IMG/VR virus record: IMGVR_UViG_3300009034_000170
Coordinates: 1 to 29,294 of that record
Length of the DNA: 29,294 nt
Reading direction: 5' to 3' (one strand)
From: a virus
Made by a program: the position numbers and the translations under genes
Part shown: positions 1 through 5,871 of the stretch, in pieces
How positions within the stretch are numbered: the first letter of the stretch is position 1
How the letters are laid out: each line of letters begins with the position of its first letter
The notes under the pieces: generated by a model
What the model saw: the letters and a program-made list of their open reading frames with translations, nothing else
Databases searched by the model: none
What the model was told of the DNA's origin: nothing

Positions 1-1
1 C

Positions 2-172
2 CATTCAGTTGTAATGTCAAAAATTGAAGAACATAGCAAAAAACCTGATGAAGTGAGAAACAGAATAGTATCTTTATATGGTGATATTCCACGAATTGAA
101 TTGTTTGCTCGCCAGAAAATAGAAGGCTGGGATGCCTGGGGAAACGAAGTAGAATCAGACATAGAACTATAA
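2..172 (+). CDS. C-terminal end of MT-A70 family adenine methyltransferase (partial)
   Basis: Open from the window edge to the TAA at 170-172; 56 residues are visible. The stretch reads KPDEVRNRIVSLYGD, then PRIELFARQ, then GWDAWGNEV. This is the usual C-terminal signature of phage MT-A70 (N6-adenine) methyltransferases, in which PRIELFAR and the W-GNE block close the fold. The catalytic DPPW motif would lie upstream of the window, so activity cannot be judged. It is followed by a C5-cytosine methyltransferase 540 bp downstream, so this phage modifies at least two bases, probably to escape host restriction. The family call is fairly secure; target and specificity are unknown. Confidence 0.75.
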   Translation, partial: HSVVMSKIEEHSKKPDEVRNRIVSLYGDIPRIELFARQKIEGWDAWGNEVESDIEL

Positions 173-184
173 ATCAAGCCAGCA

Positions 185-206
185 TTGAAGGGGAGGAAGA
201 AGTGAT
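185..206 (+). repeat. Ribosome-site cassette repeat, copy 1
   Basis: These 22 bp (TTGAAGGGGAGGAAG then AAGTGAT) recur at 696-717 with one mismatch. Both copies carry the GGGGAGG ribosome site and the GTG start codon of the following gene, so the unit is a duplicated translation-initiation cassette in front of unrelated proteins. Confidence 0.8.
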
Positions 207-393
207 TACTGAATGCGGTAGAGATTACGAAAAAGAATGTAAACCTCTTGGATTACAGTGTCAAGAATATCCTGTTTGTCAAGATATTAGACAAAGAAAA
301 AATCTAAAAATCTGTAATAGTTGTAGATTTTATGAAAGTTGTGCAAGCAAAGGCGCTTGGCAAATTTGTTCAAATTATCAACCTAAATCATAA
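202..393 (+). CDS. Small Cys-rich protein, unknown function
   Basis: A 63-aa protein starting at GTG 202, chosen because GGGGAGG lies about 5 bp upstream. It has nine cysteines: C5, C13, C20 and C26, then a C-terminal cluster of ICNSCRFYESC and CSNY. The spacing suggests one or two small metal-binding knuckles, but this is inference. No enzyme motif is visible. The 2114-2842 product has Cys clusters of similar flavour, so the two may be loosely related. It sits in a chain of small accessory genes between two DNA methyltransferases. Confidence 0.7.
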   Translation: MITECGRDYEKECKPLGLQCQEYPVCQDIRQRKNLKICNSCRFYESCASKGAWQICSNYQPKS

Positions 394-435
394 CCAAAGG
401 AGTCCCTATTATGAAGGAAGGAAAGAGATGGAAAG
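391..435 (+). repeat. 45-bp direct repeat, copy 1
   Basis: Identical over 45 bp to 1340-1384. It spans the stop codon of the preceding gene, the ribosome site AAAGGAG, and the first eight codons (MKEGKRWK) of the next gene. Confidence 0.9.
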
Positions 436-690
436 CGAAACTCTGGAGAAGTCTTTTTGATGTATATGGTTATAAAGCTATAATTCCACATATCCAAAAT
501 ATTTATCCGCCAGAAAATTTGGATGTTTGGTTTCAAATATACAGGTGGTGTATTTGAATTTTTTCACTATAAAACATACAAGGAAACAAAAGATAATTAT
601 AGACGACTTGCAAAAGAAATTGATGATTATTGGAAGGAAGTAAAATGGGTTGTAAAAAAGAAGCCGCGAGAAAAAGAAAGCAAGTCCTGA
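411..690 (+). pseudogene. Frameshifted small gene (MKEGKRWK family)
   Basis: From ATG 411 the frame runs 48 codons to TGA 555-557. In the +1 frame an open stretch covering 517-690 (with an ATG at 523) ends in KPREKESKS and TGA 688-690. The intact relative at 1360-1647 begins with the same MKEGKRWK and ends with the same KPREKESKS, so 411-690 is best read as one gene carrying one extra base (280 bp instead of a multiple of three). The shift lies roughly between 517 and 555. The middle parts of the two proteins do not look alike. Alternatives are a sequencing error, a +1 programmed frameshift, or two real genes (411-557 and 523-690). Function unknown. Confidence 0.6.
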
Positions 691-691
691 A
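668..691 (+). repeat. 24-bp direct repeat, copy 1
   Basis: Identical to 1625-1648. It encodes the last residues EKESKS and the stop codon of the frameshifted gene. Its last 12 bp (GCAAGTCCTGAA) occur a third time at 1857-1868, at the end of the next small gene. Confidence 0.85.
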
Positions 692-695
692 GGTC

Positions 696-717
696 TTGAA
701 GGGGAGGAAGGAGTGAT
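696..717 (+). repeat. Ribosome-site cassette repeat, copy 2
   Basis: Matches 185-206 at 21 of 22 positions. It supplies the ribosome site and GTG start of the cytosine methyltransferase. Confidence 0.8.
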
Positions 718-1342
718 AGCATTGGATTTGTTTTGTGCAAGTGGTGGAACTTCAAGAGGATTGATTCAAGCTGGATTCGATTCCGTTTACGGTATTGACT
801 GGAACGGAGAAATGACAAAATATTATCCTTATAGATACGAACTTAAAAATGTGTTTGATTTATCAATAGAATATTTAATGCAATTTGATTTTATCTGGGC
901 TTCGCCGCCTTGCCAGAAATATCTTTATTCAACAAAAAAATGGCGTAATTTAGGAATGACTTATCCTGATTTGATTAAACCCACAAGAAAATTACTCTTG
1001 AAAACCGGCAGACCTTTTGTAATAGAAAATTCTACCTATGCACCGATACGAAAAGATTTAATATTATGTGGTGAAATGTTTGGACTCGGAGTTATAAGGC
1101 ACCGGGCATTTGAAATCAACGGATTTTCTGTTAAACAACCTATTCATAAAAAACACAGGGGGACAGTAAAACAGGGTTATTATGTAACAGTTGCTGGACA
1201 CGGCGGGGACGGTTCTGGTAAATTAAAAGATTGGCAGAAAGCAATGAAAATAAATTGGATAAAAGATAATCATATTTTAGCACAGGCAGTACCTCCAGCA
1301 TATTCAAAATATATCGGGAAATGCTTTTTGAAAATTAAATAA
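713..1342 (+). CDS. C5-cytosine DNA methyltransferase, short phage type
   Basis: Probable DNA (cytosine-5) methyltransferase of 209 aa. Motif I is DLFCASGGTSRG (residues 5-16, SAM binding). Motif IV is ASPPCQ with catalytic C67. Motif VI is IENS (104-107). RHR at 129-131 fits motif VIII, and QAVPPAYSKYIG (191-202) is the C-terminal motif X. A classical target-recognition domain is nearly absent: only about 60 residues separate motif VIII from motif X, against well over 100 in M.HhaI-type enzymes. Specificity is therefore hard to guess, and the protein may need a partner or be relaxed. The GTG start at 713 follows a strong GGGGAGGAAGGA site. The likely role is to protect phage DNA from restriction. 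Confidence 0.85.
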   Translation: MIALDLFCASGGTSRGLIQAGFDSVYGIDWNGEMTKYYPYRYELKNVFDLSIEYLMQFDFIWASPPCQKYLYSTKKWRNLGMTYPDLIKPTRKLLLKTGRPFVIENSTYAPIRKDLILCGEMFGLGVIRHRAFEINGFSVKQPIHKKHRGTVKQGYYVTVAGHGGDGSGKLKDWQKAMKINWIKDNHILAQAVPPAYSKYIGKCFLKIK

Positions 1343-1384
1343 CCAAAGGAGTCCCTATTATGAAGGAAGGAAAGAGATGGAAAG
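1340..1384 (+). repeat. 45-bp direct repeat, copy 2
   Basis: Exact copy of 391-435. It carries the ribosome site AAAGGAG and the first codons of the 1360 gene. With the 24-bp repeat at the other end, the whole 1340-1648 unit looks like a cassette sharing both ends with 391-691 but with a different centre. Confidence 0.9.
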
Positions 1385-1647
1385 TTTTTAAATTTCGTTT
1401 GGAGAAATGTTCTAACGCTATGGGTTGGCATATTAATATTTATAGTTGGGAATTTACCCTGATTATTTGGACTGATTTTTTCTTTCATCCGCTTTTTGGG
1501 TTTCCAATGTTTGATTTTTATAGCAGAGTTCTTCCAAGTTGTATTCCTAATTATCATTTTGGTTTACGTTTCGGGATATGGGGAATATATTTATCAAAAG
1601 ATATGACTTGTCCGTACAAGCCCAGAGAAAAAGAAAGCAAGTCCTGA
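1360..1647 (+). CDS. Hypothetical protein, MKEGKRWK family (intact copy)
   Basis: A 95-aa protein starting at ATG 1360, with AAAGGAG eleven bases before it. Both termini (MKEGKRWK and KPREKESKS) are identical to those of the frameshifted gene at 411-690. The centre is rich in aromatic residues (Trp, Phe, Tyr) and reads like a compact beta-rich domain, with IYSWEFTLIIWTDFFFHPLF and GLRFGIWGIYLS. No membrane protein is clearly implied, although the hydrophobicity is high. Function unknown. It lies directly downstream of the cytosine methyltransferase. Confidence 0.7.
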   Translation: MKEGKRWKVFKFRLEKCSNAMGWHINIYSWEFTLIIWTDFFFHPLFGFPMFDFYSRVLPSCIPNYHFGLRFGIWGIYLSKDMTCPYKPREKESKS

Positions 1648-1648
1648 A
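1625..1648 (+). repeat. 24-bp direct repeat, copy 2
   Basis: Exact copy of 668-691, covering the last codons and the stop of the 1360 gene. Confidence 0.85.
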
Positions 1649-1666
1649 AGTAATAAAGGAGGGGAA

Positions 1667-1867
1667 ATGAAAAAGAAAGAATTTGATGTAAAATGCAGAA
1701 AAGGATATTTGATAATTTGGGCTAAAAATAAAACATCTGAAACAATGGCTCAAGAAGTAAGAAAAATATTTGATAAGGCAGGATTTCAAACAGATAGGTG
1801 TTGGAGTAATAAACAAATTAAAGCGGAGAAACCTTTGGGAGTAAGAATTTATATTGGCAAGTCCTGA
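1667..1867 (+). CDS. Hypothetical protein, 66 aa
   Basis: Starts at ATG 1667 after a strong AAAGGAGGGG site. The protein is basic (KKKEFDVKCRKG at the N terminus) and has a plausible helix, TMAQEVRKIFDKAGFQ, followed by a predicted beta strand, GVRIYIGK. The overall pattern suggests a small alpha/beta fold. The final codons reuse the GCAAGTCCTGAA sequence found at the ends of the two neighbouring cassettes. Function unknown. Confidence 0.65.
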   Translation: MKKKEFDVKCRKGYLIIWAKNKTSETMAQEVRKIFDKAGFQTDRCWSNKQIKAEKPLGVRIYIGKS

Positions 1868-1948
1868 ATAATAACATGGTTTATCGAACCACTAACAGAT
1901 GAAGAAATAAGAAGAAAAGAATATTATCCGTTTTTAGAACCAATTTAA
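1868..1948 (+). pseudogene. Possible remnant of a tiny gene (start codon lost)
   Basis: Directly after the TGA of the 1667 gene the same frame stays open for 26 codons, reading WFIEPLTDEEIRRKEYYPFL near its end, and stops at TAA 1946-1948. The composition looks coding. There is no ATG, GTG or TTG at its head: it starts ATA ATA, where ATG might have stood. It could be a degraded gene, a read-through tail of the upstream protein, or chance. Confidence 0.3.
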
Positions 1949-1964
1949 AAGAGAGGTAAGGGGT

Positions 1965-2117
1965 ATGGAAAAAAGAAAAATTTATTATTATTGTGCCGAA
2001 CTTGATGTATTTGAAAAGAAAAAATGTGGATATACAAAAACTTGTGCAGGTAAGACTAAAGATTGCAATAAAAGATATTATATTATTCCAGTAAAAAAGA
2101 GAGGTAAACCCCAATGA
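1965..2117 (+). CDS. Small Cys-rich protein, 50 aa
   Basis: Begins at ATG 1965 after GAGAGGTAAGGGGT, and its TGA (2115-2117) overlaps the ATG of the next gene (ATGA), typical of translational coupling. It contains four cysteines (YYYCAELDV, KKCGY, KTCAG, DCNKRYY), which could form a single metal site, and it ends in a basic tail, KKRGKPQ. Function unknown. Coupling to the larger Cys-rich protein downstream suggests that they act together. Confidence 0.65.
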   Translation: MEKRKIYYYCAELDVFEKKKCGYTKTCAGKTKDCNKRYYIIPVKKRGKPQ

Positions 2118-2842
2118 CTAAGGGAAGCGAGCAGTTGTATGTGTGTTCGAAAGGGAAAGAATGTAAAACAAAACATTGCGCTCAACACTGGAGACCACAT
2201 AAAAAACATGGTGGTTGCGTGATAGGAATTAGCGCTGATTGTCCTGCCTGTATCCCAGTAGAACCAGAGAAAAAATGTTGTGGTACTTGTGATAACTATA
2301 ATAGCGATGAAATGAAATGTATTTTATCTGGGTATTCAACAACCTATAGTGCTGAAGTTGATAAAGACAAATGCTGGATTCCTAAAGTAATAAAGGGCGG
2401 GAATTTTTCCAAAGAACCAGAGAAGAAAGAGGAGAAAGTAGATTGCGAATATTATCAAGGCACAGAAAAAGATAAATGTTATATGTTTTATAAAGCCGAT
2501 TGTAGGAATTGTAAGAAATATATTCCCAAAGGCACAGGCAAAGCAGTCGGGCAGGGGGTTGAGGAGATATTAAATGAATTACATGATGAAATAATACATG
2601 ATAATACACAATTAGAGCAGGAATTTATTAGTACAGAAGAATATAAAAGACGGAGTGATAATGCTATCTCGAAAGCTGAACAGCAACTCGAATCCTTTTT
2701 CCGGAAGGAATTTCATAAAGAAATTGAAGAAGTTGAGAAAAGTTTAATATCGTGTTTTAAATGGGCTGGATTATATAGTGACGAACAAATAAAAGATAGA
2801 ATTAAACAAAAACTTTCAGAACTCAAGCAATCCAAATGGTGA
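2114..2842 (+). CDS. Cys-rich protein with C-terminal coiled coil
   Basis: A 242-aa protein. The first 140 residues hold three Cys clusters: VCSKGKECKTKHC and CPACIP; CCGTCDNY to DKCW; and DCEYY to CRNCKKYIP. The middle cluster, CGTCDNY-CILSG-CW, resembles small zinc-binding modules seen in phage hypothetical proteins. Residues from about 145 onward are highly charged, helical and probably coiled-coil (many Glu and Lys, ending in IKQKLSELKQ). No enzyme motif was found. The gene overlaps its upstream neighbour by 4 bp. Metal binding and oligomerisation are inferences; function unknown. Confidence 0.75.
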   Translation: MTKGSEQLYVCSKGKECKTKHCAQHWRPHKKHGGCVIGISADCPACIPVEPEKKCCGTCDNYNSDEMKCILSGYSTTYSAEVDKDKCWIPKVIKGGNFSKEPEKKEEKVDCEYYQGTEKDKCYMFYKADCRNCKKYIPKGTGKAVGQGVEEILNELHDEIIHDNTQLEQEFISTEEYKRRSDNAISKAEQQLESFFRKEFHKEIEEVEKSLISCFKWAGLYSDEQIKDRIKQKLSELKQSKW

Positions 2843-2859
2843 TTAGGGGAGGGGGAAGA

Positions 2860-3027
2860 GTGAGTAAAATGAATCAGCAAAAAATTTTCTACTTTTGTAT
2901 GGGTTTTATTTTAATAGGCACTTTGATAAATATCTCTACTGTATATCTGTTTGGTTTAAGAATTTTCAATATTATAGTAGCTGCTATTATTTGCTGTTCA
3001 ATTTTAGTCCAATGGAGGTTAAAATGA
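2860..3027 (+). CDS. Small membrane protein, two predicted helices
   Basis: The start is taken as GTG 2860 (55 aa), because GGGGAGGGGG sits just upstream at about 2847-2855. An in-frame ATG at 2836 would place that purine run inside the coding region. Two hydrophobic stretches (IFYFCMGFILIGTLINISTV and IFNIIVAAIICCSILV) predict a hairpin in the inner membrane. The TGA overlaps the next ATG. Function unknown; superinfection or membrane-associated roles are possible but unsupported. Confidence 0.65.
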   Translation: MSKMNQQKIFYFCMGFILIGTLINISTVYLFGLRIFNIIVAAIICCSILVQWRLK

Positions 3028-3227
3028 AAGTTAAGGATTATATCGGAAAAACTTGTCTACTACAAAATAAATCCCCAGACCATGTTTGTGATTGGAAATT
3101 CTTAAGACTTTCAAAATCAGGAAAATGGGTTAAAATAGAATCTCAGATTCATTGTATATGGTGGGCTAACGTTAAAGAGATTGAAGAAAACTATGAAGTA
3201 TTGGAAATTCTGGAAAAAGAGAAATGA
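3024..3227 (+). CDS. Hypothetical protein, 67 aa (SH3-like barrel size)
   Basis: ATG 3024 is preferred over the longer open frame from 2895, because ATGGAGGTTAAAATG gives a ribosome site and the ATG overlaps the upstream stop (ATGA). The protein is a small, probably all-beta domain (MKVKDYIGKTCLLQNKS, then KWVKIESQIHC and YEVLEILEKEK). Such sequences are common among phage accessory proteins and have no assigned function. Confidence 0.7.
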   Translation: MKVKDYIGKTCLLQNKSPDHVCDWKFLRLSKSGKWVKIESQIHCIWWANVKEIEENYEVLEILEKEK

Positions 3228-3394
3228 AACATCCATTCAAACATAGAATCTGCCCTGTCTGTAAAAGGTTACTCAGACCTAAAACGCCAACTCAGAAGTA
3301 TCACCCCAAGTGCAAGGTGATTCACCGTCGGAGATATATGAAATCTTATATGAAAGTTTACTGGAGCAAGAATTCTCCTATCTCACCTTATTAA
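3224..3394 (+). CDS. Small zinc-finger-like basic protein
   Basis: A 56-aa protein starting at ATG 3224, overlapping the upstream stop. It contains CPVC followed 16 residues later by YHPKC, a C-x2-C...H-x2-C arrangement that would bind one zinc ion, and then a strongly basic stretch (KVIHRRRYMKSYMK). That makes nucleic acid binding likely by inference. It is the last gene of the accessory chain. The next element is a promoter. Confidence 0.7.
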   Translation: MKHPFKHRICPVCKRLLRPKTPTQKYHPKCKVIHRRRYMKSYMKVYWSKNSPISPY

Positions 3395-3417
3395 TTAACA
3401 TCCTTAAATAATTCGAT

Positions 3418-3459
3418 TTGTTTATTGACAATTCTTTCTTTTTCTGTTATAAGTAATAT
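3418..3459 (+). promoter_or_regulatory. Sigma-70 type promoter with extended -10 (copy 1)
   Basis: TTGACA at 3425-3430, a 17-bp spacer, and TATAAG at 3448-3453 preceded by TG one base upstream (extended -10). The expected start point, about 7 bp past the -10 box, falls on the A of ATG 3460. The upstream TTGTTTATTGACA and the TTTTTCTGTTATAA block recur in the promoter at 12360-12395, so this is a phage-specific conserved promoter. Confidence 0.8.
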
Positions 3460-3969
3460 ATGGGTCGTCATTTCAAATTCAAACAAATCAATGTTCTCAA
3501 GGCAGTTGAATCTTTAGGAACTCTTTCTGTTAGGGACGCTGCTAAAAGATTCGGAGTATCCAAACAGTCTATAGAATATGCTTTGAAGAAAAGAGAACAG
3601 ACACACAATGAACTTGAGAAAATCCAATCCCTTCCTGATGAAGTAAGAAACTCTAAAGAGATAAAAAAACTAACAAGACTCTTTCACCTGTCTTTAGAAA
3701 TACTCCAGGAGAAGTTAGCTAAAGCAAGACCTAAGGACTTAATGATTATAGCCTCCATTATCTTTGACAAAAGAAACTTAATGCTTACCAGGTCTACAGG
3801 TAAGGAAAGAATAGACTTTCCTGAAATGTCTAAGAAAACTAAAATACTTATTGAACAGTACCTCTATAACGATAAATCTCCTAAAGACATTAAACCTAAA
3901 GACATAATAGACTCTGAACCTCTAAACAGAATCAAAACTGATAAACCTTCTGAAGATTCTAAAACATAA
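3460..3969 (+). CDS. terS: Putative small terminase subunit (helix-turn-helix protein)
   Basis: A 169-aa protein with an N-terminal helix-turn-helix at residues 23-43 (SVRDAAKRFGVSKQSIEYAL), a long helical middle part (KIKKLTRL-like helices, then AKARPKDLMIIASIIFDKR) and a polar tail. The helical part, with PKDLMIIASIIFDKRNL, resembles the central domain of HTH-type phage small terminases, which recognise the packaging site. The gene lies one gap upstream of the large terminase. The ATG at 3460 coincides with the predicted transcription start and has no ribosome site, so the mRNA is probably leaderless. A transcription regulator is the main alternative. Confidence 0.6.
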   Translation: MGRHFKFKQINVLKAVESLGTLSVRDAAKRFGVSKQSIEYALKKREQTHNELEKIQSLPDEVRNSKEIKKLTRLFHLSLEILQEKLAKARPKDLMIIASIIFDKRNLMLTRSTGKERIDFPEMSKKTKILIEQYLYNDKSPKDIKPKDIIDSEPLNRIKTDKPSEDSKT

Positions 3970-4075
3970 TGCTCTTTCTCTTTAGATTTATTATAGTATC
4001 TATTTTATTGTTTTATGTTATTTATTATATATTATTATAGTTAGTTGTTATAGTAGTATATAGTAGGAGTATATA

Positions 4076-4192
4076 GTGAGTATTTTTGTAAAGTATTTTC
4101 CTGTAGTTTATCTTATCTTAATTACTTTGATTTACTTGACTATAGTTTATTTGAGTGTAAAGTATCTTAGGAAGAAAGAGAAATCATCTTAA
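4076..4192 (+). CDS. Single-pass small membrane protein, 38 aa
   Basis: GTG at 4076 follows TAGGAG with 6-bp spacing. The product is mostly one hydrophobic helix (YFPVVYLILITLIYLTIVYL) followed by a positive tail, KYLRKKEKSS, which would place the C terminus in the cytoplasm. It is too short for any family assignment. The good ribosome site and the membrane-type composition make it more likely to be real than random. Confidence 0.5.
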   Translation: MSIFVKYFPVVYLILITLIYLTIVYLSVKYLRKKEKSS

Positions 4193-4249
4193 TCTTATGG
4201 TGATGATGAATTGATTTAATCTATTAAGAAAGGCAAGAGAAAGATTGTT

Positions 4250-4369
4250 ATGATAGTAGGATTGACTATTTATTTTATAAAAGATGGTGGATATGTAATA
4301 TACCTTGAGAGGATTTCTCAAGAGTTAATAAAAATATGTTTACATCCAGAATTATTGTTAGCAGTCTAA
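4250..4369 (+). CDS. Possible tiny ORF, 39 aa
   Basis: Open from ATG 4250 to TAA 4367-4369, containing the hydrophobic segment MIVGLTIYFI. Only a weak purine stretch (GGCAAGAGAAAGA) precedes it. It may be coding or chance; listed because the gap is otherwise unexplained. Confidence 0.25.
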   Translation: MIVGLTIYFIKDGGYVIYLERISQELIKICLHPELLLAV

Positions 4370-4393
4370 ACTTATTTAATTACATTCTACGTC

Positions 4394-4436
4394 AATAGTT
4401 TGGTTCCGATAAGAGATATTATGTTAACAAACTATT
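4394..4436 (+). other. Inverted repeat upstream of the terL start
   Basis: AATAGTTTG (4394-4402) and CAAACTATT (4428-4436) are perfect 9-bp complements around a 25-base loop. The right arm ends nine bases before ATG 4445 and overlaps a -10-like TATTAT (4433-4438). It could be an operator, a translational control hairpin, or a recognition site for the terminase. Confidence 0.4.
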
Positions 4437-4444
4437 ATAGTTAA

Positions 4445-5869
4445 ATGAATAAAAAGTTTACCAAAAATTATCATTCAAATTCCCAATTACTCCCCAAAAA
4501 TTTATCTTCAATACATAAAAAAGAGAATAAAAATTTTTCAAGACAAAATCAAGCTTTTGAATTATTTTATCTGGGGAGAGATATTCTGGGCTATGACCAA
4601 TTAACAAGATTGCATTTAGAATGGTTTGATATAATATCAAGATACAAAAAACTATTATTTCTTGCACCAAGAGACCATCTGAAGACAACGTGTTTCTCCA
4701 AGACTTATCCGATTTATAAATTACTTAAAAATCGAGATTTAAGGATTCTGTTGATAAATGAAATACTTGGAAATGCAAAGAAATTTTTAAGGGAGATAAA
4801 AGCTCATTTTCAACAAAATGAGAAATTCATAAATTGCTTTGGACATCTTGATGCTCTTGCGGATAAGTGGAATGAGGAAGAAATACTCATTCCAAGAAAT
4901 AGAATCAGTGGGGAACCTTCAATCAGTGTTGCGGGAGTTGAACAGGCGATTATATCAACGCATAGAGATTTAATTATGATAGATGACCCTGTTTCAGATA
5001 AAAACTGTCAGACAGCCACACAGAGGGAAAAGGTGAAAAGATGGTTGCAGAAGACCGTAATTCCGATTCTTGCTCCAAACGGGCAAATAGTAGTAGTTGG
5101 GAATCGGTGGCATATTCGGGATTTATATTCAGATATTTTGGAAGATAGAGATTTTAAGGGTTGGAAAAAGGTGGTGTTAAGTGCGGAAGACAGGGAAGGG
5201 AATATATTGTTTCCTGAAAGATTTCCCAGACAAAGACTCGATGATAAAAAATTTGATATGGGAACTGCAAATTATGCCACACAGTATTTGAACGACCCTT
5301 CCGCAACCATTGGTTTAGTATTTGCGAAAGAATGGTTAAAATATTTTCCTTCAGCTCCAGAAAATATGAGTAATTATCAAGGAGTTGATTTGGCAATATC
5401 ACGTAAAGAGCAAGGACATTATTTCGTAGTCGCTACAATCGGTCTCGACAAAGAAGGCAATGTCTGGATTCTTGATATATATAGAGACAGAATAAGTTTT
5501 CCCTCACAGGTAAAAGCTATAAAGAGAGAGAACGCTTATCACAAACCTTATCTGATTGCTATTGAATCGAATGCATATCAAGAGGCATTGCCAGAGACAT
5601 TGAGAACAGACCCTGAGTCAAAAAGATTACCTTTCAGGTCAGTCACAGCTCAAGGTGATAAAGTCAGAAGAATTAGCTCTCTTTCACCTCTGTTTGAAAA
5701 TGGAACTATAAGATTAGTCAAGGGAGAATGGAATCACGAATTTGAACAGGAGTATCTACAATTCCCGAAAGGAAGCAGTGATGATATATTAGACGCTTTA
5801 CATATAGCGGTTGAAGGAGCAAAACACCTTTTTAGAAAAGAAGTATCAGTAACTGTCGCAGGAGAATAA
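4445..5869 (+). CDS. terL: Terminase large subunit (packaging ATPase and nuclease)
   Basis: A 474-aa protein of standard length. ATPase domain: Walker A-like APRDHLKT (74-81), Walker B LIMIDD (176-181), and the coupling motif VVGNRWH (217-223). RNase H-fold nuclease domain: D315 in YQGVDLAIS, E374 in AIESN, and the acidic DDILDA cluster (446-451), giving the usual metal-binding carboxylates. It drives ATP-dependent DNA packaging through the portal and cuts the concatemer. The only sensible start is ATG 4445, which has no visible ribosome site; a TATTAT at 4433-4438 could make this mRNA leaderless too. The portal gene starts 2 bp after its stop. Confidence 0.93.
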   Translation: MNKKFTKNYHSNSQLLPKNLSSIHKKENKNFSRQNQAFELFYLGRDILGYDQLTRLHLEWFDIISRYKKLLFLAPRDHLKTTCFSKTYPIYKLLKNRDLRILLINEILGNAKKFLREIKAHFQQNEKFINCFGHLDALADKWNEEEILIPRNRISGEPSISVAGVEQAIISTHRDLIMIDDPVSDKNCQTATQREKVKRWLQKTVIPILAPNGQIVVVGNRWHIRDLYSDILEDRDFKGWKKVVLSAEDREGNILFPERFPRQRLDDKKFDMGTANYATQYLNDPSATIGLVFAKEWLKYFPSAPENMSNYQGVDLAISRKEQGHYFVVATIGLDKEGNVWILDIYRDRISFPSQVKAIKRENAYHKPYLIAIESNAYQEALPETLRTDPESKRLPFRSVTAQGDKVRRISSLSPLFENGTIRLVKGEWNHEFEQEYLQFPKGSSDDILDALHIAVEGAKHLFRKEVSVTVAGE

Positions 5870-5871
5870 CA

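Larger units (their letters stand above)
3970..4444 (+). other. AT-rich gap between terS and terL
   Basis: A 475-bp stretch without a large gene, very rich in TTATTATA-like words. It holds two tiny ORFs (4076-4192 and 4250-4369) and an inverted repeat next to the terL start (4394-4436). No tRNA, origin iterons or strong terminator were recognised. A packaging (pac or cos) site often lies near terS, but nothing in the sequence identifies one. Confidence 0.5.

Noticed and set aside
2895-3023. Upstream extension of the 3024 gene
   Set aside because: The extended part is read out of frame through the membrane protein gene; the ATG at 3024 has a ribosome site and a coupled stop.
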